A model generated the notes under the pieces. That model ran no database searches and was not told where the DNA came from. It was given only the letters and a program-made list of their open reading frames with translations. Made by a program: the position numbers and the translations under genes. From Nageia nagi (Eukaryota; Pinophyta): a DNA stretch of 64,000 nucleotides. Positions 44,100-54,554 of this stretch are shown here, piece after piece; the first letter of the stretch is position 1, and each line of letters opens with the position of its first letter. The stretch covers positions 94,798,001-94,862,000 of the forward strand of contig JBITNC010000001.1 of NCBI GenBank assembly GCA_050084985.1, in the 5' to 3' direction.

Positions 44100-45698
44100 A
44101 TGAGTATGACCTTGAATAACTCTTTATTTGCCAAAATTGATAATACGCATGAGCCATCAACCTTCAAAGAAGCTTCCAAGCAAGAGTGTTGGATGGAAGC
44201 TATGAAAGTTGAGTATGAGGCGCTCATGAAAAATGAAACTTGGAATTTGGTTCCTTATCTCAATGAGAAAAATGTGATTGGAAATAAATGGATATACAAG
44301 GTCAAGTACAATTCTGATGGAAAAATTGAAAAATACAAAGCAAGGTTAGTGGCCAAAGGATTCGCTCAAAAATATGGTATTGATTATGAGGAAACCTTTG
44401 ATCCTGTGGCCAAGATGCCTACTGTCAGGATAATCCTTGCTCTTTCTGCAACTCAAGGATAGAAAGATCTTCAACTTGATGTCAAGAGTGCATTTCTCAA
44501 TGGTGACTTGGATGTAGAAATCTACATGAATCAACCAGAAGGATTTATTCCAGAAGGTAAAGAGTCTTTAGTGTGCAAGCTTAAGAAATCTTTGTATGGA
44601 CTTAAGCAAGCACCTAGAGCATGGTACAAGAAAATTTCAAGATTCTTTGCAGATATTGGTTTTTCCAAGTGCTTCTCTGACTCAGATCTCTATGTATTCA
44701 ATCAAGGAAAAGATGTGGTATTAATTCTCCTTTATGTGGATGATCTTCTCGTAACTGGCAATAATATTGAAATCATCCAAGAGTGCATCTCCAAACTGAA
44801 GGTAACATTTGAAATGACTGATCTAGGTCTATTGCATTACTATCTTGGGATGCAAGTATACCAACATAAGGATTGTACTTATCTTAGTCAATCTAAGTAT
44901 ATCTCAGACATCTTGTAAAAGTTTGGAATGGAGGAGTGTAAATATGCTACAATACCTATTTCTCCTAGAATCATGGTATCTCTGAGCTCAAATTCTCAGT
45001 TGGCTGATGCTACAACTTATAGGTAATTGATCAGTAGTCTTCTGTATTTGACTATCTCTCGACCTGATATTACCTTTGCAGTGAATCTGATGGCACGATT
45101 CATGCAAAAACCATATGTTGAACACCTCAATGTTGTTAAGCAAATCTTGAGGTATGTGGCAGGGATAAAGGATCTTGCTCTTAAGTATTCCAAAGTGCCC
45201 TTGATTGTTCTCTCTGGGTTCTTAGATTCTGATTATGGGGGAGATAGAGATGACAGAAAATCAACCTCTGCATATGTGTTTAGCATTGGTTCAGGTGCTA
45301 TTTCTTGGGCTTCCAAGAAGTAACCTACTGTGACTCTTTCTACCACCGAAGTTGAATATCGAGCCATGTCTGTTACCACTTAAGATGTTATTTGGCTGAG
45401 GCATCTTCTAAACGAAATTGGGTATGAGCAAAATGGCCCATCTCTTATCTCTTCAGACAATCAATCAGCTATCTCTTTGGCTAAGAATTCTGTATTCCAT
45501 CAAATAACCAAACATGTGGAAATCCAAGCCCATTTTATCAGGGAGAAGGTTCTAGATGACATCATACACTTGAAGTATTGTCCATCTACTGACAACTCTG
45601 CTAATTTATTCACCAAGCCCCTTTCTGAAGCTCAGTTCAACAAGCTTAGGGATTCTCTGAGGTTGGTGAAGTTGCCCTCAAGGGGGAGTGAAGTTTGA
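44100..45698 (+). pseudogene. E3 pol: reverse transcriptase and RNase H
   Basis: RT is copia-type: WNLVPYLNEKNVIGNKWIYK, LVAKGFAQKYGIDYEETF, LQLDVKSAFLNGDL, KSLYGLKQAPRAW, the YVDD box at 44,733-44,744, and TDLGLLHYYLGM. RNase H: SGFLDSDYGGDRDDRKSTS, ISWASKK, TEVEYRAM, SSDNQSAISLAKN, ending LPSRGSEV and a stop. Stops at 44,460 (Trp in E1), 44,916 (Gln in E1 and E2), 45,024 (Gln in E1), 45,321 and 45,381 (Gln in E1). Catalytic acids look intact. Confidence 0.93.
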
Positions 45699-45767
45699 AC
45701 TTTTGTTAGTGATGACAACTTCACCTCTAAAGGCCTTTTTTGTTGTTATATTGTGTTGATTATGATA

Positions 45768-45988
45768 TACCTCCATGGTAAGTTTGCTCTGCATGAGAAA
45801 CTTGTTGTACATTTTATAACTTCGTGGTAAGTTTGCTCTGCGTGAGAAACTTGTTGTATAATTTTTTGAGCATATAATTGATATACCTCTGTGGTAAGTT
45901 CGCTCTGCATGAGGAACTTCTTGTACATTCTATACCTCCATGGTAAGTTTGCTCTGCATAAGTAACTTGTTGTATAATTTTTTATGCT
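45768..45988 (+). repeat. Tandem array in the E3 3' untranslated region
   Basis: Four units of about 50-65 bp have the core GGTAAGTTTGCTCTGCATGA followed by GAAACTTGTTGTA. Starts near 45,771, 45,823, 45,891 and 45,941. E2 keeps one clear unit (54,435-54,478, opposite strand), so the array expanded or survived in E3. Confidence 0.85.
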
Positions 45989-46455
45989 CTATTAAAAATC
46001 AACACATGACTATATACAACAGGTGACTATGAGTGATGGCTTGGCATCTCCGTGATGACTTATAGTGCACCATTGATCAGTTATTTGTAAGATGGCATTA
46101 TTTGATTCTCTTATTTGAATATATGATGCATCTAACTGATTTTATTCATGAGTTGCTTGTAGCATACAGGATCTTCTTCAGAAATGCAGGCTACTCACCT
46201 TGTGTAAGCAAGCTCATGGAGACTCACATGTTAGCTTAAATTTGATCGACTACTATGTATAGTGAAACCAGTTGTGGTTAATGATTGTATTGTAAACCAT
46301 TTTTGTCAAATTGTAATGTAGTGAGTCTCAAACTAGTTCTCAAAAAGATTCTCAAATATGTAAATGTTCTCATCTCCACTTGTATCTCTATGGAGGAGAA
46401 CTCTCTCTTACTCTCTCTCTCTTCTCTCTTCTACGCTCTATTCCAATATTGCATT
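45989..46455 (+). other. E3 3' untranslated region
   Basis: No gene. A CT-rich run (CTCTCTCTTACTCTCTCTCT) lies near 46,400-46,430. Confidence 0.6.
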
Positions 46456-46464
46456 AAGGGGGAG
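46456..46464 (+). other. Polypurine tract of E3
   Basis: AAGGGGGAG directly before the TG of the 3' LTR. The same tract is found in E2 (53,848-53,856, minus) and E1 (36,558-36,566, minus). Confidence 0.85.
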
Positions 46465-46930
46465 TGTTAGAATTTGTAATAAAATATTGTGAATATCTAA
46501 ACTCCTTGTAAATTCAATTAATCACTTAAAGGATATGTAGATACCTTAAGGGATTAATTGAATTCTTTATTATGTAGACTTTGACTTTACCATGTGGTTA
46601 GTTGGTAGGTTAAAGTTAGGTGATACATTTATTGTAACCCTAAACTTACCCTTGGGTTAAAGGAAGGTTAGGGAGGTGCTCTCAAGCTATAAATAGAGGG
46701 TGTCTTCTCTTGTAACATAACTAAGTTTTTGGAGTAAGATTACTCTACTAAGTTGTGTAGGAGAGGAAGAGAATTGTGGTAAGAGGTGCATAGATTGAGA
46801 ATTGAGAACTAGTTGTGGATGTACTCCCAAGGAGGGAGGAACCACATTATATTTGTGTTATCTTGTGTGAATGAATGATTGAGTTTCCTAGTCTTGGACC
46901 TTGAGGATTAGAGTAGGTCTAAATCCTTGA
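46465..46930 (+). repeat. 3' LTR of E3
   Basis: Same length as the 5' LTR. The last bases read CCTTGA where CCTTCA is expected. The TSD ACTAG follows. Confidence 0.95.
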
Positions 46931-49900
46931 ACTAGAACCAATTTTAAACACATAAGCATAAGTAGATTTATATCATCTCTATCACCCTCATAGTCAAAAT
47001 CTGAGAACCCTAAAAAAATAAAAGAAGGTACTTGGTAAATTTGAGGTAAGAACTTTAGTACCTGCAATATACCTCAAGATCTTATTAGCAGCATTGAGAT
47101 GCTCAATATATGATGTTTGCATGAATTGTGACATCAAATTCACTACATAGGAAATACCTAGACTAGAGATAATCAAATAAAAAAGACTACTAATAAGTTG
47201 CCTATATGTTGTAGCATTTGCCAACTGAGAGGTAGAGTTGGTCTCAACCTTGATTCCAGGAGAAATTAGGATAGTTACAGTCTTACACTCACTCATTCCA
47301 AACTTCTGTAAAATATAGAAGATGTATTTAGATTGACTAAGGTAGGTACAATCCTTACATTGATATACTTCCATACTAAGGTAGTAGTGTAAGAGGCCAA
47401 GATTAGTCATTTCATATTTTACTTTAATTTTGGTGATGCACTCATTGATGGTGATCATATTATTTCATGTAATCAAAATATCATCAACATAAAAAAGAAT
47501 CAAGATCAAGTCTTTTCCTTTATTAAGCACATAGAGATCTGTATTTGAATAGCATTTGGAGAACCCAATAGTCTCAAAGTATCCTTAAATCTTTTTATAC
47601 CAAGCTTGTGGTCCTTGCTTAAGTCCATACAAATACTTCTTTAGCTTGCACACCTAGGACTCTTTTCCTTTTACAATAAAACCTTCGGGTTGATTCATGT
47701 AGATCTCAACATCTAAATCACCATTAAGAAAAGCACCTTTCATATCGAGTTGGAATACTTTCCAACCTTGAGATGTTGAAAAGGCAAGGATCAATTTGAC
47801 TATATCCATGTTTGCAAGTGGAGAAAAGGTTTCTTCATAATCAACTCCATATTTTTTAGCAAAATCCTTAGCTACAAACCTTAACTTATATTTCTCTTGA
47901 TTGCATTATTTGAGTTATACTTAACCTTGTAAAACCATTTGTTTCCAATCACATTCCTTGTAGTGGGATATGGAACCAAGTCCCAAGTTCCATTTTTCAT
48001 AAGACCTCAAATTTCAATTTCATTGCATCATCCAACAAGAATGTTTAAAAGCTTCCTTAAAGGTTGAAGGTTCATTATGGCCTCAATTTTAGTAAGAAGA
48101 GTCTTATTTAAGGTCATATTCTAGCATTCATTGAGATGGAGTATTTCGCTCTTGAGGTGACTTATTTGAAGATAGGTCCAACCACTTAGGCTTTTTTGAG
48201 ATGAATTATCAAGGTCTTGACTTGAAGAGGGATAATTAGAATCTTTATTAAACTTAACATCCTTGGAAATAAACATTGCTTTTGAAGAGGGAGAGTAGAG
48301 CCTAAACCCTCATGTTGACTATCATAACCAATAAGATGCACTTTCTGATTTATCATCTAACTTCTTCCTTTTCTTAGAAACTATGTAGGAAAAAGCTTCA
48401 CAACCAAAGACTCAAAAATGAGAAATATTAGGTTTACTTCATATCGATACCTCATAAGGAGTTTTACCTTCAAATGCCTTTGTAGGAAATCTATTCCACA
48501 AAGGTGTAGATAGCATTACTCACAACTTCACCTCATAAAAACTTAGGATGATTACCCAACATGCATCTATCCATTTCCATAATGGTTATATTCTTCCTTT
48601 CTACAACAACATTTTGTTATGGGGTGTAAGGGATGGTGAATTGCCTTTTAATTTTATTTCTAGCACAAAATTCATTAAACTCATTGCTAATATACTCACC
48701 CTCATTATCTGATCTTAGCATCTTGATTCTTAAATTGGTTTGATTTTCAACCAAGGCCTTAACAATTTGAACATCTCAAAGGTTTGATCTTTGTGCTCTA
48801 GTAAATATCCAAAGGTCATCCTACTAAAGTCATCTATGAAGGTAAGAACATAAGATACTCCTCCAAGTGATTTAGCTTGAAATGGACCCATTAAATATGA
48901 ACGAATCAATTGGAAAGTTGAGTTTCCCTTGTTTCTTTATCCTCTTCAAACTTTTTCCTTTTCATTTTCCCTAAGGTACAACTTTCGTAAAGGCCAATGG
49001 TAGGTGAGATTGAAAGTAAGCTTTAACAAAATTTTGACTCTTCATGAGTTGAATGCTTGTATGGTTGATGTGGCCTAATCTTTTGTGTCAAAATTACCCT
49101 TATAACAAACATTAATAGCAAGGCATATTTTTGAAGGCACTTCATCAACTATGTAGAGATAATTTTTAAAGAGCATTTATCACAGTGGCCAATCCTTCCT
49201 TATGCTCTATGAGTTTGCAGTAAACTCAAATGAATATCTTTTTCTTGCCACTTGAATGATTGATAGAAGATTCATTTTTAAGTTAAGGCACATGAAACAC
49301 ATTTTCAATCACTTTACCATGCATCAAGATGCTTCCTATCCCATGGACTTCAAGCATCGAATTATATCCAATCACAACTGCATCCTTTATATGTTTATAA
49401 AAATTTTGAAATTTATCTTTTTTAAAGCACATGTGATTAGTGCATCCTAAATAACTATCCAATTATTTTAGGTGCATGAGTCATGGAGTTAAGACCACAA
49501 ACATAAACACTGTTTATTATTTTTCTTCCATTTGAAGTGGTTTACCTTCTCTTTTTCATTTCCATTTTCCTCTTTCTTCTTCTTGAAATAAGATCTTTCT
49601 TTGTGGCCATAGATACTATAAAAATTACTATTCCCATCAAATTTGATCCTACCATTTTAATAGTTTTCTTGTTTTTACCTTCATGATGCTTGTTGCCATT
49701 TTTCTTTACAATTCTTTTGAGAGAAGCATGAGAAGACTTTTTATGAACTACTTCTTGAAGCGAGGATTGCTTTCTCCTAGAGCAATGTTGTGATCTTTTG
49801 GTGTAAAATACATCAATTCTTTCTTATTTAGAGTTTTTTCATGCTTTAAGAGAAGCCTAGAGAGATTTTTAAGGAGAAGGCTTCCTCTTCATCATCAAGC

Positions 49901-50397
49901 CTTGTCTCAATAATAGTTATAAAATGGTTAAACTTAGACGAAAGATTTTGTAGGATGATGAAAAACATAAATTCATCATTGATCCAATTACAACCACAAC
50001 CACAAGTTGAGTTCTTAGATCAATAATCTTAAATCAAGAAGATCACCACACTCTCATCCTCCCCTTGACGAGTCTACAAGAGCTTTTGGAGGATGGTGAA
50101 CCTTCTAGAAAATTTTGTACTAAGATAAATTTGTTTAAGTCAATCCTAAGCTTCTTTTGTAGAGGTTGAACTTGAGATCATGAGGACTTCATTTGAAACT
50201 GCTCAAAAAATCATAGAAGTTGCCAACTCATTCTTGTTATTATAGGACTCTAAAGTCTTTGCTTTTTGTAGGAGCAACTTGATCTTCACTAACTATTTGC
50301 CAAAGTTTGCTAAACTGAAGCTTTGCTTTCATCCTTGGTTCCCAAATACCATAATTAGAACCATCAAGGGTGTGTTTTGACTAAATGAGTCACCCAT
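46931..50397 (-). pseudogene. E1 gag-pol, main part
   Basis: A minus-strand copia polyprotein from an ATG at 50,397-50,395 (LDGSNYGIW, KLQFSKLWQIV follow). Gag runs to about 49,560. Protease (49,500-49,150) is badly decayed, with the first motif unclear. Integrase (49,000-48,100) keeps [14 protein letters not shown] (48,060-46,994) has GWKVFQLDMKGAFLNGDL, the YVDD box at 47,491-47,480, MTNLGLLHYYLSMEVYQCKD and ILQKFGMSEC. The last piece (FSDFDYEGDRDD) is the start of RNase H, cut by E3. Many frameshifts and stops. At several sites it keeps Gln or Trp where E3 has stops. Confidence 0.88.
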
Positions 50398-52364
50398 TTT
50401 TTACAAAAGAAAATTAATTTAGATCAAGAGATGAAAAAAGCATAAATATGACACTTCAAAGAAAAATGCACATGTAAAAATTGGAAGTTAATCAAATTGT
50501 CCAATCAACATTGTAGTAGTAACCAAAGTAATCAAACATGTTAAATTGAACCAACTTGTAAAAATTAACCAACTTGTTCATCATTTTTGTAATTGTAAAA
50601 CTTATATAACTTTGTGCAATTAAAGAAGTTGTAAGTTGTACTTTAATAGCATTGCAATTTGTAGATTATGTTAGTAGATTGTAGTTAGTAACTTTGTAGT
50701 TTGTAAGTTAAGAGCTTTGGTCATTTTGTTAGTGCATTTTACTTTAAGTTTGAGCATATGTCCATTTGTAATGAGCCATTAAAAAAGAACAACCACACTA
50801 CAAAGTGTTAGTAGTTTCCTTATAGTTAGTGGTTAGTTACAAAGCTCTAAGAGCTTTTACAATATGCTCTTGTTATCACAAGAGTCTTAATAAATTTAAC
50901 AAAATAACAAAAACAATCTATTTTTAAGGAAGACTCATTTCCAAATGAAAAGTCGTTTCCATATCTATACAAGTATTTGAATTAGATATATGATGAGACC
51001 CAATAGTCTCATAGCAAAGTTTCAAATCCTTGCAAGTATGGACCACTTTTCCAACTTGATGCTTCTTCTTTTGCCTTAGCTTTCTTCCAAAATTGATCTT
51101 TCTTCTTCTCGATGGCCTTCAACTTCGCAATAGGATTCCTTATTTTCCTATATTTAAGGAGATTTTGCAAAAAAGATCCTATTTGCATGTTCAAGATAAA
51201 GGTTAGCTTTATAAGAAAAATATAAACCAAAGAAGAGCTGTTACAAGAAGAATTATTACAACACAATAATTACTCCCCCTTCCTTTCAAAGGAAAAAAAA
51301 ATCTTCTTTTACCTTTAAAAAAAAAGGATGAACGTTCCCTTAAGGGCCATCATAAGTAATGTGGCAAAATATTAACCTCTCATTTTTGTGTTTGTGAGTT
51401 AAAAAAAATTAATCTCTCTTTGTTTGTTTGTGTAATGTAATTACGCCCATTAAGTGTAGATAAAGAGAGGATATTTATGGCAACAGGAAACATAAACTGA
51501 GGTAAAACAAAAGATGGAAAATATTAGGGAAAAGTAGCATCGAGATGAGATGTTGAGAGCCGCCCACCAATCAGGGGAGGCGGAAGCCGTCCAAACTCAA
51601 TATTTTGATTTTAATACATTAAAACTTCCTGTCAGACTAAGAAATATGTTATAAGAATGATTAGATATATTTGCAATAAGAATCTTATTGCCTCAACAAA
51701 AGATATATTTTGATTGAATTTATTTTCAATCCATAGGTGTAAAATCAAACTCTACAACCTTTGCTAACATATATATTTTTTGTGTTTATTTTTATTTTTA
51801 TAAAACTAGTTTATTTAATTTGGTAAAATAGATTTATCTTAACAAAATATTGCATAATGTATTATAAAGATGCATATTTTTTATAAAACAAAATCAATAT
51901 AACAATAACATATTATTATTATATAAGGAAAAAAATTGCAAAGGGTATTTATTTTTTTGTTACAAAAAATAAATTACAAATTCATGTTGTAAAAAATATG
52001 TAAATTTATTCTAACATAATATACAACAAAAAATGTTATCTAAAGAGTAAATTTGTAATTAATATACATAACAAAACATCATTGGTACATATTAAAAATT
52101 GTATACAAAAAAGAAATTGCATACTAAACTTAAAAAAAAAATTAATATCTTCAAAAGGAGGATTTTAGTACCAAAAAAAATAAATTTAGGAGGTACCAAA
52201 ATCCTTCTTAATGGTTAAGCTATTATTACACCAAGAAGCTCTTTTAAATACATATAACTTAAAAAGAGTTAAATTTTAGCAAAAAAAAAAAAAGAGATTA
52301 AGGAGAAAATTTATACCTCAATATGATTTTACCTCACAAGATGAATGGAATATCTCCAAGGGAA
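50398..52364 (-). other. E1 leader
   Basis: Between primer-binding site and gag. It is AT-rich, with many A/T runs (51,890-52,320), and no coding domain is recognised. A minus-strand open stretch at 51,266-51,009 (85 codons, Lys-rich) has no family signature. Confidence 0.5.
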
Positions 52365-52378
52365 GCTTTGATACCAAC
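52365..52378 (-). other. Primer-binding site of E1
   Basis: The minus strand reads GTTGGTATCAAAGC directly after the LTR: the Met-type site with one changed base. Confidence 0.8.
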
Positions 52379-52874
52379 TAAAAGAGACAAAATAGTATCT
52401 CCACCCAAGATCACCTTGGACGGAATCCTCCTATTCTATAACTTAAGTAAGCAATCACACAAGAGATAACACAAAATATATAGTGGTTTCTCTCAAACTT
52501 GAGAGAACTCCACTCTAACTCTAAACTTAATTACTTCTCAAGAACTCTCTTACAAATATCTCTCTTCCTATCTCACTAAAAGCTTAGAGCATTTCTATGC
52601 TTCTACAATAGTTAAGAATACATAGGAGGAACCCTCTATTTATAGGAAGAGAACCTATGCACATAGGATGTGCATATTCATGCCTATAAGATGCCCATGA
52701 GGTTGAGTGTAGGACCATCTCTCTATTTTTTTATTCACCAAATACTTAAAACGTATTTGAATATACTTTTAAGTATTTAAGTGTATTATTTAGAGAGTAA
52801 CATAAGAAGAGATATTATTATTTAGATACCTTCTAAAGAATAATCTATATAATCGTGCATTATTTATTCTAACA
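52379..52874 (-). repeat. 5' LTR of E1
   Basis: The minus strand begins TGTTAGAATAAATAATGCAC. TATA box at 52,637-52,644. The inner end reads TA where CA is expected. Confidence 0.88.
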
Positions 52875-53381
52875 CTTCATACTATTGTTCTAATATTACA
52901 TAGTGTAGTACAGTTTTCAAATTCCTCTTTCCAATCATGCCTTCATCTTAGTTATATAAAATGTGGAGTATTCCTCTAGATTGGGTGTTTATTATACCCC
53001 GCAATGTTGTTGTATGAAGCAATCATCCAAGTCTATGCTTCACCAGTTAATAACTACTCAATAATGAAAGCAATAGGAAAGAAGTCAAACTTAGTATGTT
53101 GTTGTTATAACAACCAGAATTCATAACATACCTTATGGTAACTATCTCATGATCGTCTTGTGTCTTCATATAGGACCAATGCAATTTCAAGGACTAGAAG
53201 TCCCCTTTCAAACTTTCTACTAGCTTTACAACAATGATGCAAACTCCATCTATCTCATACCAGATGAATAGTTGGTTGATATTTTGTAAACAAGGGTCAA
53301 AATTGAGTTTATACCTTTTTGACACAATTCCTTACTTGTCCCAAGTCTAAAGAAAACCTTTGTGACTGTTTACAATCTCAA
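52875..53381 (-). other. E0 interior between E1 and E2
   Basis: Remnant of the outer element, with minus-strand stretches such as LVESLKGDF and LKLHWSYMKTQDDHEIVT separated by stops. I assign no domain. Confidence 0.45.
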
Positions 53382-53386
53382 AAGGG
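53382..53386. repeat. Target-site duplication AAGGG (left)
   Basis: AAGGG before the left LTR of E2 recurs at 61,826-61,830 after the right LTR. Confidence 0.9.
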
Positions 53387-53847
53387 TGAGAGAAATGAAC
53401 TATAACATAAACAACTCTAAACTTCCAAGATCACATGAAAGCTTACAATACACATTTAACAAACTCACAAAGCAATCTCACAAAGATAACACAAGATGTA
53501 AGTGGTTTCTCTAATTAGAAGTATGTCCACTAATTAGATCTTTACTTCAATCACAAATACAACTCTCTTATAATCCTTCTAATCTTAAACTCTTAACTAC
53601 TATCGCCTAGCACAACTTTACTCCATAAATTAGTGTGTAATCATAAAGAGGGAGCCTTCTATTTATAGACCAAAATCCCTCTTTGAATCACCCTTTTATC
53701 CAATGTACAAAAGCATGACATGCACATCCTTTTACCCAAGGGGTATGCTCATGACATGGAGTGTAAGATAAGTAACATTATCATATTCACTTAAATATTT
53801 AAAGGATTAATACAAATATTTACAATAATGCATTATACATTCCAACA
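53387..53847 (-). repeat. 3' LTR of E2
   Basis: The plus strand runs TGAGAGAAATG to TTCCAACA. About 40 bp are missing near 53,790-53,810 relative to the other LTR. It is followed by the polypurine tract complement at 53,848-53,856. Confidence 0.93.
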
Positions 53848-53856
53848 CTCCCCCTT

Positions 53857-54554
53857 AATGCAATACTAGGATAGAGAGAATAAGAGAGAAGAAGAAGAGA
53901 AAGTAAGAGAGTGTCTTTCAAATAGATATAATGAAGATGAGAACTTTTTACATATTTGTGAAGTAAGAAAGATCTAGTTTGAGAAAAACTACTTTGCCAA
54001 ATATAATCATTAATCATAACCAATTTTAGTACACATGAAGTAGTCATCCAACTGGAAGTCATGAAGAGTCTCCAAGAGCCTGCATACCTAAGGTAACCAG
54101 CAATCTCAAAAGAACTTGCAAGTCATAAGTAGCTCAAATAACAAGATTAGTTAGATGCAACATATTCATCTCAATAAGGATAGATGAATCACACAAATGC
54201 CATCATGAACTGATCAATGGTGCATTATAAGTCATCATGAAGATGCCATGCCAAAAACTCATAGTCACCTGTTGTATATAAAACATGTGTTGATTATCAT
54301 TACAAAATAGAGTATGCACATACAAATTCCTCACATATGGATAACTAGATAGTGCCAAAAGACACATAAGAGTTTCCTCACACATGGATAACTGAATAGT
54401 ACTAGATTGGCCAATCTTTTACTTTAAAAATTTGTACAAGTTCCTCATGCAAAGGTGAACTTACCATGAAGGTGTACAAAAAATCAACACTATACAACAT
54501 AAAATCCTCTTAGGGGTGAAGTTATCATTACAAACATGAATTCAACACAAGAAT
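53857..54554 (-). other. E2 3' untranslated region
   Basis: No gene. Holds one clear unit (54,435-54,478) and weaker traces of the repeat that forms the E3 array. Confidence 0.55.

Larger units (their letters stand above)
38131..46930 (+). mobile_element. Ty1/copia element E3, 8.8 kb, youngest insertion of the nest
   Basis: Two 466-bp LTRs without length difference (about 13 mismatches by eye), a perfect ACTAG TSD, a canonical primer-binding site and a polypurine tract are present. A 3.2-kb leader is followed by gag-pol (41,786-45,698). It sits in the RNase H gene of E1, so it is younger than E1 and E0. The polyprotein has nine in-frame stops and a few frameshifts, but domain motifs are well kept. 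The leader contains PPR-gene fragments and a GC-rich block foreign to the element. Confidence 0.95.
36064..52874 (-). mobile_element. Ty1/copia element E1, inserted in E0 and itself split
   Basis: LTRs of about 495 bp at 36,064-36,558 and 52,379-52,874, a Met-type primer-binding site, a polypurine tract and a degenerate gag-pol on the minus strand define the element. Its RNase H region is cut by a solo LTR (37,633-38,114) and by element E3 (38,131-46,930). The 16 bp between them (38,115-38,130, minus GSSAIS-type codons) are the E1 gene itself. Without the inserts E1 is about 7.5 kb. Flanking 5-mers do not match clearly. Confidence 0.88.
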
